A DNA stretch of 64,000 nt from Pararge aegeria. Lineage: Eukaryota; Arthropoda; Insecta; Lepidoptera; Nymphalidae. The notes under the pieces are model-generated. The model was not told the DNA's origin and ran no database searches. It worked only from the letters and a program-made list of their open reading frames with translations. The stretch lies in the NCBI RefSeq assembly GCF_905163445.1, contig NC_053182.1, positions 18,497,501 through 18,561,500 on the forward strand, read 5' to 3'. This document shows, in pieces, positions 1 through 10,095 of the stretch. The translations under genes and the position numbers were made by a program. Numbering within the stretch: position 1 is the first letter of the stretch; every line of letters begins with the position of its first letter.

Positions 1-341
1 CCAATGCGATCAATAAGTCAACTACTGGGCTACTAGAGGTTTGTACTACTTTAGACAATTCTAGGTTCCACTGTTCCACTACTGGACAAAATATTTAATA
101 AGTTTTTTATACAAACTCTCCCATTATTCAACACAATATATACCCCCAACCCACATCAACTCCCCATACCTGTTGTCCTCAAAGCTATGCAAAATAGAAT
201 TTTTAAACAACCCCTCATATGTAATAAACTTTTGTTCCCCCATTTAACCTCTTTGTAAGTCAAATTGATATGTAGCATGGCAGAATATTACTGACATATA
301 TATAGGATACACATATACATTAAAAATTGTATTTGTTATAG
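1..341 (+). other. La: La gene, intron preceding the first visible exon
   Basis: No open frame of note. The stretch ends in a pyrimidine- and A/T-rich tract and an AG at 340-341, the acceptor of the next exon. The exon(s) for the N-terminal La motif must lie to the left of the window. I see no repeat family here. Confidence 0.6.
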
Positions 342-602
342 GTCTCTGATGATAACAAGAAAGTGCGTAGGAACCCTGAAATGGCAATACCAGAAATGAA
401 TGAGGAAAGGCGCAAAGAACTCACATCTAGGACAGTTTATGCCAAAGGTTTCCCTAAAGATGCTGCCCTTGATGACATACTCAAATACTTCAAACAATTT
501 GAAGAAGTAGAGAATATAATCATGAGAAGGTATCTTGATAAGCAAACTAAAAAGAGACTTTTTAAAGGATCCATTTTTGCTACGTTTAAGACCAAAGAAC
601 AG
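342..602 (+). CDS. La: La ribonucleoprotein, exon with RRM1 (partial gene)
   Basis: This is an internal exon of 87 codons, phase 0 at both ends, with acceptor AG at 340-341 and donor GTATGT from 603. It codes for the stretch joining the La motif to RRM1 and most of RRM1. RNP2-like VYAKGF and RNP1-like FKGSIFATF are visible, along with LDDILKYF, which matches the helix after RNP2 in animal La proteins. La binds the 3' UUU-OH end of new RNA polymerase III transcripts in the nucleus and protects them from exonucleases. The La motif, which holds the main UUU pocket, is not in the window. The order RRM1, charged linker, second RRM and basic tail across the four exons makes La (SSB) much more likely than an LARP7-type relative. 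Confidence 0.9.
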
Positions 603-1422
603 GTATGTTTAACTTCCTTACAAATTCAGACTTTAATAACAGAGGAAATAATACATAAATAAACTACAAATCTCGACAGGGTTGTCACACTTTAAATACT
701 CAAAAATTGTAATTTTATCTCCATTTCTTTTTTTGTTCACTGTTTACTGAAAGATAACTTATCAGCTTAGTGCATAATACATAAGAAAAATTACATATTT
801 TTAAGTACTACTATATGTCTAGAAACCCTATAATATAGTAAATACTCATCATAGAATTTTTGCAGATTAGTATCATTTGAATTTTTTATGATCAATCATA
901 AAATTGTTTACAGAACAAATAAGCTGGCTATTTTAAAAATATCTATAAATATTATATAAATACATATATCTAATATATTTATTTCAAGTATTCTTAAAAA
1001 TAATGTCAGAATTTGAGAAAATTTTTGGTTGCTATTTGAAATTTTGTTCATGTATAGTGTGAGATTTTTTATCAATGTTTACTTATTTGATAATATGAAA
1101 TGAATCTACAATTTGTATGGCACTGTTAGAGTGCTTTCTAGTGACTATTTCAATATTACTAGATACCATATAAGTATAGATTGAAAATCTGAAACACTGT
1201 GGACCATAAAAAAGGTTTTACATGAACAAACAGGGGACTTGCTAACATTGCTTATAGCAGCATTATTATAATATTCTTGACTTTATATTTTATAAAGTAT
1301 ATTCCTTAATGTAAAGTAGGTCATTAATGTAAGATAGCAAAGGTAATAATGCCCCTGTATCATTCTGTACTGTAAGTTGGAAATGGAATGGAAAGAGAGC
1401 AGAATATTTTTTGATGTTTCAG
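603..1422 (+). other. La: La intron between RRM1 exons
   Basis: AT-rich DNA of 820 bases, with donor GTATGT and acceptor TTTCAG. I see no coding sequence and no recognisable repeat. Confidence 0.7.
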
Positions 1423-1566
1423 GCAGAAAAATTCCTAGGCACAAAAGATTTGAAATACAATGATGCAGATCTTCTGATACTTTGGCAAGATAACTATATG
1501 CAACAGAAACAGGAGGAATATGCGGTTAAGAAAGACAAGAAGGACAAAAAACATAAGGAAAAAGAG
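1423..1566 (+). CDS. La: La ribonucleoprotein, exon with end of RRM1 and lysine-rich linker
   Basis: The exon has 48 codons in phase 0 at both ends, with acceptor AG at 1421-1422 and donor GTAATT from 1567. It opens with AEKFL, which continues the last helix of RRM1 directly from the previous exon (TKEQ then AEKFL). It ends in a run of Lys, Asp and Glu (KKDKKDKKHKEKE), the charged linker typical of insect La. The linker probably carries nuclear or nucleolar targeting information, but that is inference. Confidence 0.88.
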
Positions 1567-2195
1567 GTAATTGTGGCATCTAAAGGCTACCAATATTTTA
1601 ATTTACCTGTTCAACTACAAAGTTCTTAATTTACATTTTTACAAAATAGTGGCCGTGCAAAAAACATGTTTGGTAACCAAAATATAACCGAAAAATGTTT
1701 CAATGGTAGAACCAACTACAGTTAAACATAAATTGAAAGAATCTTTGAGTTTAGATTTAAATATAAGCTTATTTAGTTCATACAACAAGCAAAATTTTGT
1801 TAGCATACCTGATGTTGTAGAAGATTTTCTCTCATAAAATAAAGTATTTAACACAGCTACATTACAATAGCTAGACTTGTGACACTGTGCAGTTATTTGC
1901 ACTAACATTAATAATTATACACTGTATCTATTTCTCACTCATACAGGGTGCTGCTCTCGGCCGCACCTATATCGCCTACATTTTATCATAGCGTTAGTAG
2001 CGGCTTCGCTGTAGTGGTTCTTGTTGTAAATTGTGTCCCATATATGACGTTGTTAAACTACATTATCCCCAGCTTAAAGTTTTTACACTGTGTTCCAAAC
2101 CTCAACAAATTATTTATTTATTGTAGAACCTATATCCCATTCATTATAGACTTCGATTTGGTGACTTAGCATTATGTTTTGTGGGTGATTCTCAG
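1567..2195 (+). other. La: La intron
   Basis: Intron of 629 bases between the linker exon and the xRRM exon. The acceptor is GATTCTCAG at 2187-2195. Open frames on either strand are short and unrelated to La. No repeat recognised. Confidence 0.65.
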
Positions 2196-2307
2196 AAAAA
2201 AGAAAAGAAGGATGACTTCAAGTTGCCAACAGGCACAGTGCTACACTTCAACCAAGGACATGACAAGATGACTCGGGAAGATGTCAAAGAAGCTCTCACA
2301 CCTTTAG
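2196..2307 (+). CDS. La: La ribonucleoprotein, exon with first part of C-terminal xRRM
   Basis: The exon is 112 bases, 37 codons plus one base (it ends in phase 1). The acceptor AG is at 2194-2195 and the donor GTAAAAG starts at 2308. It codes for KKEKKDDFKLPTG and then TVLHFNQ, the first strand of the second RRM, followed by the helix MTREDVKEALTPLG. The codon split at the end (TTA G / GG) is completed exactly by the next exon, so the two are joined with confidence. Confidence 0.87.
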
Positions 2308-2532
2308 GTAAAAGTCAATTTTATTTTCGTTTTGGAGAAAAAAAAATCAGGATTATAAAGTTAGTTGCTACATTTCGAAAATCCATCGTACAAAATTATA
2401 TTAAAATGAAATAATAATAGCCTTTATTCAATGACTTTTCAAATTCATTTTGGCTTAAACACTACAGAGTTACTAAATCTATCATTTAATTATGTGATAC
2501 TTATTTCTTAAAAAGAGAAGATCATAAAACTT

Positions 2533-2812
2533 TTAAACACAAGCGGGCTTAGTCAGGCTGTCCTCGGACCTCTAGAATTCTCCAGTGTGCTCTGTCTCTG
2601 GCTATTCTGCGCCATCCTTTTGGCAGGTCATCTTCCCATCTTTTTTGTGGTCCAATTTTTTTCCTCTTGCCATCTCTAGGGTATTAAGATATGATATCTT
2701 CAGTCCATTTATCTTTCGAGGATCTAACCACATGGCCAGTCCAGCGCCATTTTATCCTGTTAATCTTTCTGGAGACATCAGCTACTCCTGTGGCCTTCCT
2801 AATCGTAACACA
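2533..2812 (-). mobile_element. Non-LTR retrotransposon fragment (RTE-like reverse transcriptase C-terminus)
   Basis: Read on the minus strand, this codes for motifs of the C-terminal tail of insect endonuclease-reverse transcriptases: KINRIKWRWTGHVVR, then GPQKRWEDDLPKGW, then RIARDRAHWRILE. At least one internal stop separates the first two blocks, so it is dead. It lies antisense to La inside an intron. Assignment to RTE rather than a related clade is from memory of the tail motifs. Confidence 0.7.
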
Positions 2813-2999
2813 AAATTATATTAGACAAGGAAAATTTGAACAAAATAAAACATGTGGGATGTGGATCATGTGGGATTCAAACTTGTCAAAGTCTTCTTTC
2901 TGTTCACTGCTTAGTTAATATTTTTGTTACCGCAGCAATTGTGGTTGATTTGCTGAAAATTTTTTGAAGATTTCATGTCACCAAAACTCTTAATCAGAT

Positions 3000-3965
3000 C
3001 TATTTATTTATTTATTTATTTCATTAGATATACCAACGATACACTGTATTATCATTAATCATTTTGGATTATAGTTTATTGTCCAAGTACAGTTATCACT
3101 TAAAAACAATTAAATTAAGTTAACAGCAAAAATAGTAAAAATAAAAGAATATTAAACAAATGAAAATAATGATTCAAATAAAAAAAAAAAACTAAAACAA
3201 TTTAAAAAATATAACTTTCAGTTTAATTTCGCCTTAAAGCTAATTAAAGTGTCATGAAAAATGACAATGTCAGGGTTTTGTAAGTTGTAAAAAGATTAGT
3301 CATTCGGTTAATAGGTGAGAATTGTCCTAGGTTATTGGAAAATTTAGGAGCGAAGGTTTTTGACTCTGGGTATCTCTGAATACGACGGGGAACATTGATA
3401 CTTATCTGATAAAGCAGGTCAGGGGCATCCAAACTATTACAAACAATTTTATAGAGTCAAGAGGTCAGTCACTTGCCTACGTTTTTCCAGGGAATGGATT
3501 TTAAAGTGAGTTAGGCGAGTGAGTTAATCAGCTCTGTAGGGACAGGTTTTGTCTTGTCTTTAAAGGCCAGATACCTCGTAAAGGAACGTTGTACACGCTT
3601 TATTCTGTCAACATATGTTTTGTAGTGCGGTGCGGGTTCCATGCTAGGGCCTCATATTCGAGAATGTTGCGTACTAGCGCACTGTAAATCCCGGAGAGAT
3701 ACACTCCAGTTCTTTTGAAGTCTGCGGTGTTGCGCTTGATAAAACCTAGCAGTTTCCGAACTTTACAGACAATGTAATCTATAAGATCTTTAAAAGTGAG
3801 CTTACTGTCCATTATAATACCGAGACTTCTTCAAGCTCTTGGTTAATCATGAAGTACTTCGTATGTATTATGTATTTTTTTACGGATGAATTTAATGTGT
3901 GCACATTTGAGGCATTTAAAAACATTTTATTTTTAGTACACCATTCGTAAATGGAATAATGGAAT
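3000..3965 (-). mobile_element. LINE remnant, reverse transcriptase C-terminal part
   Basis: Two minus-strand open stretches match the C-terminal half of the better LINE copy at 32215-33595. The blocks LGFIKRNTADF, ALVRNILEYEALAWNPH and ISINVPRR correspond to LGFLKRNTRGF, ALVRSSLEYASTIWNPA and ISLTVPRR. The 3' end (left side on the + strand) is a TATT repeat at 3001-3022, the complement of the same AAAT-type tail. Several frame breaks and stops show that it is old. Confidence 0.8.
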
Positions 3966-4138
3966 CTAAATGAAATAATACCAAATTGATAACCTTTTTG
4001 GTTAAAAAAAGAAACACGTCAGGAATTTTCGCTCTGACGAGATATGTGTGAGACAGTCGAATTTGCTGAATTAGATTTTTTAATTGAACAAACTTAGAAG
4101 TTTAAAAGTTTTTTAAACTAAAATATATTTTTTTACAG

Positions 4139-4473
4139 GGGCTGACATCGCTTACATTGATTTCAAAGTGGGCGAGTCTGAAGGTTGGGTGCGCCTGGCT
4201 AAAGAGAACAGCGCAAAGGAGATAGGGGAAAAAATCATAGATGGTAAAATCAAAATTGGCGAATCCGAAGTAGTTTTCAGAATTTTGGAAGCTGAAGAGG
4301 AAACAACATACCTAGAGAAGACTGTCGAGGAAATGGCAAAGAGACGCAAGAATCAGAAACAGTTTAAACACAATAACAAAGGAAAGAACTTTAAAGGAAA
4401 ACAAAGTAGAAAAAGAAAGCAGGATCAGTCTGACGATGCTCCACCAGCGAAAGTAAAGGCTGACAATAGTTAG
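4139..4473 (+). CDS. La: La ribonucleoprotein, last coding exon (xRRM end and basic tail)
   Basis: The exon starts with two bases that complete a Gly codon, then gives ADIAYIDFKVGESEGWVRL, the core strands of the C-terminal xRRM, and stops at TAG 4471-4473. The segment VVFRILEAEEE followed by a long charged helix (ETTYLEKTVEEMAKRRKNQ) matches the end of the La xRRM, where helix alpha3 covers the sheet. The tail KGKNFKGKQSRKRKQ is strongly basic, as in animal La, where it carries the nuclear localisation signal. Together the four exons give 283 codons of La. Confidence 0.9.
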
Positions 4474-4703
4474 TGTAACTTTAGTCTTCTAAGAAAGGTT
4501 GTCAACTCCTGACACTAGTATGCAAAATATACCATTAAACATGGTAACTATACTTTTTTGTTTAACTTTTAAGAAGGTATGAGGCACCTGCGTATTTTAT
4601 CCTATCATAGTACAGAAAACAAAACTGCTCGTCACAGTAAATAACCAATTGTATTGATTATTTTCTTGTACCAGACCTAATATATAATATAGTATAATTA
4701 CTC

Positions 4704-4709
4704 AATAAA
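4704..4709 (+). terminator. La: Candidate poly(A) signal of La
   Basis: AATAAA lies about 230 bases after the La stop codon. A second AATAAA-type hexamer is near 5192. Without transcript data either could be used. Confidence 0.45.
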
Positions 4710-5564
4710 ATCTAGGGACACATGAAGATTTTTTTTGTTCTGACCTAATGTACGATTTTAGTCTTATATGATTATTTGAAAATCATTATATGATTTTTGC
4801 ATATCTATTATAGATGCTTGTAGTATCCAATTATCCTCTCCCGTGCAAACGTTTTTTGTGGTTGTCTGTTTTTCTGCAAATTATAAATCTTGCAGGGATA
4901 AACCGCTTGACGGTTGAGCTAACGCCGCCACATTAAAAATAGTACCGAAAAATAGTTTTTTGGTAGATTTTTTACTATTAGTAAATCACTCATTTACAAA
5001 ACAGAGAATTGTTCCAGCTTATTTGTGACTTGTATTTTTTGTATACCACATTGAAGGCAATCTTTTTAAACCTGTTTTAGTAGCATATTATTATTATTAT
5101 ATTGTGATGTTTAGCAAGAATTTTATTGCGGTTCCATGTGTCAGGAGCTTTTAATCTTTTTCCTTTTTCGTACTGTGTATAAGCGTACAAAAATAAATAG
5201 GACTTAGTCCTTCAAAGTTATTAATGTAAGCCACACTTCCTAACTTGTTGATAACTTGTGACTTTGGTACAGCAATAATTTAGTGTACAACTTAATAAGA
5301 AGAATTGTATGTTGTTAAATCAGCTAGACATTGTTGCTTTTGGTATAATCGTAAGATAAATAATTAAAAGTTTTATTTTACAATACATTTGTATCATTTT
5401 AAGAAACCTTAACGCACCTTCAAACGCAAACTTGCGATATATTCCACCTAAATGCCTGTTTGGTGTAGTTGTTGATTTGTACAAAACGCGAGGTCCTGCC
5501 AAGGATTCTATTTATTTATTGATTTTCTTTTTTATACATTTTATTTGTACACCAAAAAAAGAAA

Positions 5565-5700
5565 AAAAACAATGGACACAAGGGGAAACTTAAAAAATCG
5601 GATACAAAAGGCGGCCTTATCGCTTAGTAGCGATCTCTTCCAGACAGAGGCAGTTAGGCAGGCGAATGAGACTGAATCTGGCAAAACTTCTTTGTCTCAT
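5565..5700. repeat. Interspersed repeat fragment (GGCCTTATCGCT family)
   Basis: It shares the phrase GGCCTTATCGCT with a following GCGA..CTCT block with copies at 56560-56690 (opposite sense, AGCGATAAGGCC) and 56755-56830. It is short and divergent, and no coding sequence is visible. Confidence 0.55.
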
Positions 5701-6094
5701 TGGTTATAGCAAACCTATAGTCAAGTTGCCTACAGAAAGCTATTTCAGTCACGGTAAACGATGAAAATGGACAATCAGTCCGAGGAATCAAAGGCCAGAC
5801 CAGCACATAAAAAAATTACCTGAGTACCTACATTGGCTGTCACCACAGATTAATGATGACCACATTAATCTGTGGTTAGAAGTTATTTGTTGTTCAGAGG
5901 TTGTATAATAATGCTCTGTGGTTTGTTCATGAATCATGATTATTTATTTAGGTACTGGTCAGTGGTCTGTCATTTTGTTGATTATGTTAGGTTGAAAGAA
6001 AAATGAAAATATTTGTTGATTATTTTTATCACACAAAAGGCTTTAAATATTGTCGTTAAATTCATAACTTATTACAAAACATTTCATTCATATA

Positions 6095-7369
6095 ATGAAA
6101 CCAAAAATAGAGAACAGTGAAAATAAAGACGATACAGTGACGGGTGATGTTATAGGTGACACGGCGTACAGTGAAAGATTTGTCCTAAAGTTGCTACTAA
6201 AATTTGCGAACTTGGACACACTGAAAGATGAAATACAAGAGAAATCGTTCGAAGAAGACCTATGCACGCTTTGGGACATGACTGCTGAGCGAGACGTTGT
6301 GCTATTTCTACAAAAGCACGATGTTTTGAACTTGCTTAGTTTCGCTTGGCCGGTTATCGAATCGCCTCGAATTGTTGAAGTTCTGATAGGAATAATTGGA
6401 AATATGTGTTGTCAAAGAGAAGCGGCGGAGTCGCTTTTGAAAATGAATAGTTTTCTTACCATGCTACTAGAGTACGCGAAATCTGAGGATAGCCTTACCA
6501 TCATACAACTCCTACGACTAATAAACTCCAGTTTATTCCTGTCCGACGATAACATATCAATCTGGATCGATATGTTTATCAATGTGGGATATTCGAATGC
6601 TCTGTACTTCATACTCAAGAACTCTTCAAATAAAGAATTGCTATTAACAGGATTGGAAAATTTTAACACAATATGCTCATACTGTAACACTGGTAGGAAC
6701 AGAACAAAATTTTTCGGTCATTTTGTTGGTTCAGAAGCCATTGTGTCGTTAGTGGCAGCTTTCACAGAGATCACAGTCAAACAAAAAGATTGTTGTGATA
6801 GAGATCAATTAGAACGAGTATTAATAATAAGTTTGCAAATCACTCTGAATTTAGTTGGTTTTGATAAATCGTATGAAGTACTCAGTGATAATAAGCCAGA
6901 TGTTGGAATTATTATTGCTATTGTTTTTTCTTATTATGAAAACAAGTTTGTTAATCAGAAAGAAATTGATATGGATTTAATTGATATTATAGATTCTGCA
7001 TATACAATAGTAAGGGAGTTACAGATTGGGGAGTTATGCGATTATGAACAGTATTGTCTACAGAGCTACAGTATGTGGAAAACATTAAGTTCGATCGCTA
7101 CATTTGACCAAAACGGAGGTTCAAGTTTTGAAAATGATGATAAAGAAGAACTCCAGGAATTTTCAAAGAAAATGAAAACCTCACTGAGCATACTTATATT
7201 CAATTACCTAGAAAACTGTTCCGATGACAATTTACTGAAAGCTCTAGACTTAATTGACTCAAATTATGAAGATATGTTAAGTTTAGTTAATGATAAATTG
7301 TTGGTGAAAGCAGTGTCAGATAGGGCTTCAAATTATAGGACTAGGTTGAAGGAGACTGAAAACTGTTGA
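6095..7369 (+). CDS. SAAL1: SAAL1-like armadillo-type protein, complete single exon
   Basis: A complete open frame of 424 codons from ATG 6095 to TGA 7367-7369. An in-frame TAA at 6065-6067 fixes the start. Residues from about 50 on match the SAAL1 family: LCTLWDMTAERDVVLFLQ, then SPRIVEVLIGIIGNMCCQRE, then a series of helical pairs as in armadillo folds. Human SAAL1 is about 474 residues and has the matching LWDMS and GILGNMAC blocks, so this copy has near-normal length with a shorter C-terminal part. No signal peptide or membrane segment is visible, so a cytosolic or nuclear protein is likely. Its molecular role is poorly known (a link to cell proliferation has been proposed in mammals). 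There are no introns in the coding region. It lies about 1.6 kb behind La on the same strand. Confidence 0.9.
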   Translation: MKPKIENSENKDDTVTGDVIGDTAYSERFVLKLLLKFANLDTLKDEIQEKSFEEDLCTLWDMTAERDVVLFLQKHDVLNLLSFAWPVIESPRIVEVLIGIIGNMCCQREAAESLLKMNSFLTMLLEYAKSEDSLTIIQLLRLINSSLFLSDDNISIWIDMFINVGYSNALYFILKNSSNKELLLTGLENFNTICSYCNTGRNRTKFFGHFVGSEAIVSLVAAFTEITVKQKDCCDRDQLERVLIISLQITLNLVGFDKSYEVLSDNKPDVGIIIAIVFSYYENKFVNQKEIDMDLIDIIDSAYTIVRELQIGELCDYEQYCLQSYSMWKTLSSIATFDQNGGSSFENDDKEELQEFSKKMKTSLSILIFNYLENCSDDNLLKALDLIDSNYEDMLSLVNDKLLVKAVSDRASNYRTRLKETENC

Positions 7370-7522
7370 AATATCTGTTTTTTATATGATTTATATTATA
7401 GCCAAGATATAACTTGGCTTTAGGTTTTGTACAGTATGTATATATATAGTTGTGTGGAAGAGATTGCTATGTATTAATAAGGCTACGAAAATGTTTTATT
7501 TACTGGGCTTCTTATACTGTAA

Positions 7523-7528
7523 AATAAA
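7523..7528 (+). terminator. SAAL1: Poly(A) signal of SAAL1
   Basis: AATAAA lies 154 bases after the stop codon, in the position expected for a short 3' UTR. Confidence 0.6.
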
Positions 7529-8096
7529 AGTGGATTCATTCATACCTATATCTTATATCTTCTGGGTTGTATTATTGTAGGCCTAGACTAAATCACACTT
7601 ATTACCTTGAATTGATTTAATTTGGAATTATTTGCTGATGATTAAATTGTCAATGTAACTTAGTATGAATACTTTATTTACAAAATTATAGCTTCGCCAG
7701 GAACTATAGTTATGTATGAAATTATAAAATGCAAAATTAATTTATTTCAAGTGGGCCCTTATGAAACATTTAGTCTGTCTGTTTGTAGTGACTCTACCAC
7801 CGGTTTGGATGGCAGATTTTACTGAGAAAAAGCCAGCAAGAAACCCAGCAGTTGCTCTTTTCCAACATCAACTATTTACATTTTAACATTAATTTTTCTA
7901 TCTTGTGAGAGATGAAAGCGGAGCTGGAAACTTCCAAGCAACCTTGTCATTAAAGAAATTCATCAATTGTATAGTAACCTTGCTGTAATAAATGTGTTCT
8001 GCTGTTATAATTAAGGTCCTAGAGCATATTTTATTTTAATTATATTGAACAATCTTTATTTTAGGGATGCCATGTTATTTGATGATATTTGAAGAA
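7529..8096. other. Intergenic DNA after SAAL1
   Basis: AT-rich and without a gene. No repeat that I can name. Confidence 0.5.
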
Positions 8097-8346
8097 GCGG
8101 TGATAGCTCAGTGGGTGGGACTTAGACTTAACTTTCGGGAGGCCGAGTTCGAATCCTCACGCAGGCACCTTCTACTTGAGTAAGTTATGTAGGTTTTAAG
8201 CAATTAAATTATAACTTGCTTCTACGGTGAAGGAAAGAAACGAGTCCACCAATCCGCATTGCACTAGCATGGTGGACTGCATCCTTAACTGCTTCTCATT
8301 GTGGAAGGTGACCAGTGCCCTGTAGTATGATGAGCATGATGAAGGT
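8097..8346 (+). mobile_element. tRNA-derived SINE, family B
   Basis: It starts with a tRNA-like head (GCGGTGATAGCTCAGTGGG, A-box-like) and a B-box-like GTTCGAATCCTC. The body has GGTGAAGGAAAGAAACG, then the phrase ending GGTGGACTGC, and a tail of repeated TGATGA-type units. The same arrangement recurs many times in the window (34954, 38210, 45371 and others). Confidence 0.8.
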
Positions 8347-8489
8347 ATTTAATATACAACTGACCTTTCAAATTCAAAAATATAGTGCTTTGAGCGATGG
8401 TACTTATTTCATAGGCCTATTCTGCATCAGTGACTTTGAAATAACATTAAAAACTGCTAAGTTTCTAACATAGTACTGATAAGGAATAG

Positions 8490-8775
8490 ACCTGCTGCTA
8501 AATCCATACCCTTTATGACTCCCAAAGGAGTCTATTACTGCAGACTAGGATGTTAGCGGGCAAATATGTTTGGGATATCTATTTGTTTCGGTCAAACTAA
8601 GTCGCTTGGCGGCAAATCTTTTTTGGAAGGGTAACTAGCCTCGGCCAAAGCCTTCCACCAGCCCGGGAAAAATTCTGCAATTATAAATTCTCAATAAGCC
8701 AATGCCGGTAATCGAACCAAGAACCCACTTATAAGACCCTTGCGTACAACGCCGCGCCATATCGAGACTTGAAAC
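8490..8775. repeat. SINE-like repeat, family C
   Basis: Degenerate copy of a family marked by TCGCTTGGCGGC, then GGTAACTAGCC, then GCCAAAGCC, ending in a tRNA-like minus-sense B box (GCCGGTAATCGAACC). Better copies are at 49660-49965 and 51262-51500. Confidence 0.6.
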
Positions 8776-9539
8776 TCTAAAAGATAAACCTTAAATCACG
8801 AAATTAATAATCAAACCAGAGGCTTCCCATTCGCTCAAACCAGAGCTCTTTGCTGCAGCCAATGGTCTTCCAATCCACATTATCGGAGTTATTGATAAAG
8901 ATAATGATTATATCAAAAAGCATGGCATATCTTGTGTTTTATGTTTTTATCATAGAAAACTATGATATAAAAAAATAACACTGTATCTACTTATTTATTT
9001 CTTTACAAAGTTAAAAACGTTTATAGACCAAAATCGTCATATTTTCGATGTAATTTTCTCGCAGCAAACATTATTTACCACATTCCATGGATATTTATAA
9101 AGGATCAAAATAAATAAGACTACAATATGTATATGGGATTATATATTTTTTGTAGACATAATAAAGCAACATTTACATTACATTATTTAAACGAGTTTTA
9201 CACCGTCGCTCGGGCGGCGGACAAAAACTATTCGAATGTAACAGTACATTAACAAAACAAGCATCCCGCATGCACTCAAGCGTGCATATACGCATATGCA
9301 CAACACAGCACGCACACGCGTCGCATATGATCCTCACATAAAAAAAAAACTTACACCACAAATACTGAAAGGGAGAACAGATATATTGAAAGGTGCTGCG
9401 CAATCGTTACTCATTAGAAATTTAAATCGTGAAATTGTTTTTTCTTAAATTTAACTTAAAATTTTTATTTATTTATGTAGGCATTACTTTATTTCAGGCA
9501 ACCATATAATAGTAATTTTTGTAAATTTTGCAAAAACCG
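8776..9539. other. Intergenic DNA
   Basis: No gene. 9195-9320 is locally GC-richer with alternating CGCATA/GCACAC text but has no convincing open frame. Confidence 0.4.
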
Positions 9540-9780
9540 TTGCTTCAGAAAGCTTCGCGTTTACCAATAATCGATTTTAATCGGATTTTTTTCACAATCT
9601 TTGTTTTCAAGCATTGAAACACTAACACTCCCCAGAAACCGTATACTGATAAAAAAGGCATATACTAATTTCGGCAACAGCGACATGAGAGCTGTGGCTT
9701 CGCGGTTGCCAGAGAGTCGCAGATCCAAATCTCGGTTCTGATTTTTGTTCAAAAATTCATTAAATTTGAATTTATAAAAA
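9540..9780 (+). repeat. Degenerate copy of the GAGCCG tRNA-like SINE
   Basis: It contains GTTGCCAGAGAGTCGCAGAT followed by a decayed B box and GGTTCTGA, matching in the opposite sense the tRNA-like units at 48776-48856 and 59615-59693. The short block GCATATACTAATTTCG also occurs, inverted, next to the 48.8 kb copy. Confidence 0.55.
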
Positions 9781-9957
9781 TAATATAAACCTGAATCTAA
9801 TTGAATTTCCTTTAAACCTTAATTTATTCTACACTTAGAGCCAGCGCTCTCGAAATACTCGTAACACTACAAAATTTTTATTAAAACAAACATTGCAGCA
9901 ATGTTAGAATATATTGTGCAACAATATTGCAGAACACTTTCTGTTCTAACTAATTAT

Positions 9958-10095
9958 AGTGTCCCCGCACACGGGCCACCGGCCACAGCCACACAACGCC
10001 GCCACCGGTTTATTTTCTGTAGTTTTCATACATTACATATGGACTCGGAGGCGGCGTTTTGTAGTTGTGGCCGGTGGCCCGTGTGCGGGGACACT
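9958..10095. mobile_element. 138-bp near-palindromic element (MITE-like hairpin)
   Basis: The two ends are inverted repeats of about 46 bases. The outer 30 are a perfect match, starting AGTGTCCCCGCACACGGGCC, and the inner part is diverged (both arms end ACGCCGCC). The arms are GC-rich inside AT-rich DNA. The middle (about 46 bases) is AT-rich with no open frame. I see no clear target-site duplication. Confidence 0.65.

Larger units (their letters stand above)
2308..4138 (+). other. La: La intron carrying two retrotransposon fragments
   Basis: This 1831-base intron holds a minus-strand RTE-like 3' fragment (2533-2812) and a minus-strand LINE remnant (3000-3965), listed separately. The acceptor is a strong T-run ending ACAG at 4135-4138. 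Confidence 0.7.
4474..6094. other. La 3' UTR and La-SAAL1 intergenic DNA
   Basis: AT-rich. It includes the likely La 3' UTR, a repeat fragment at 5565-5700, and a short perfect hairpin at 5842-5876. The SAAL1 start codon is at 6095. No TATA-type promoter could be placed with confidence. Confidence 0.5.
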
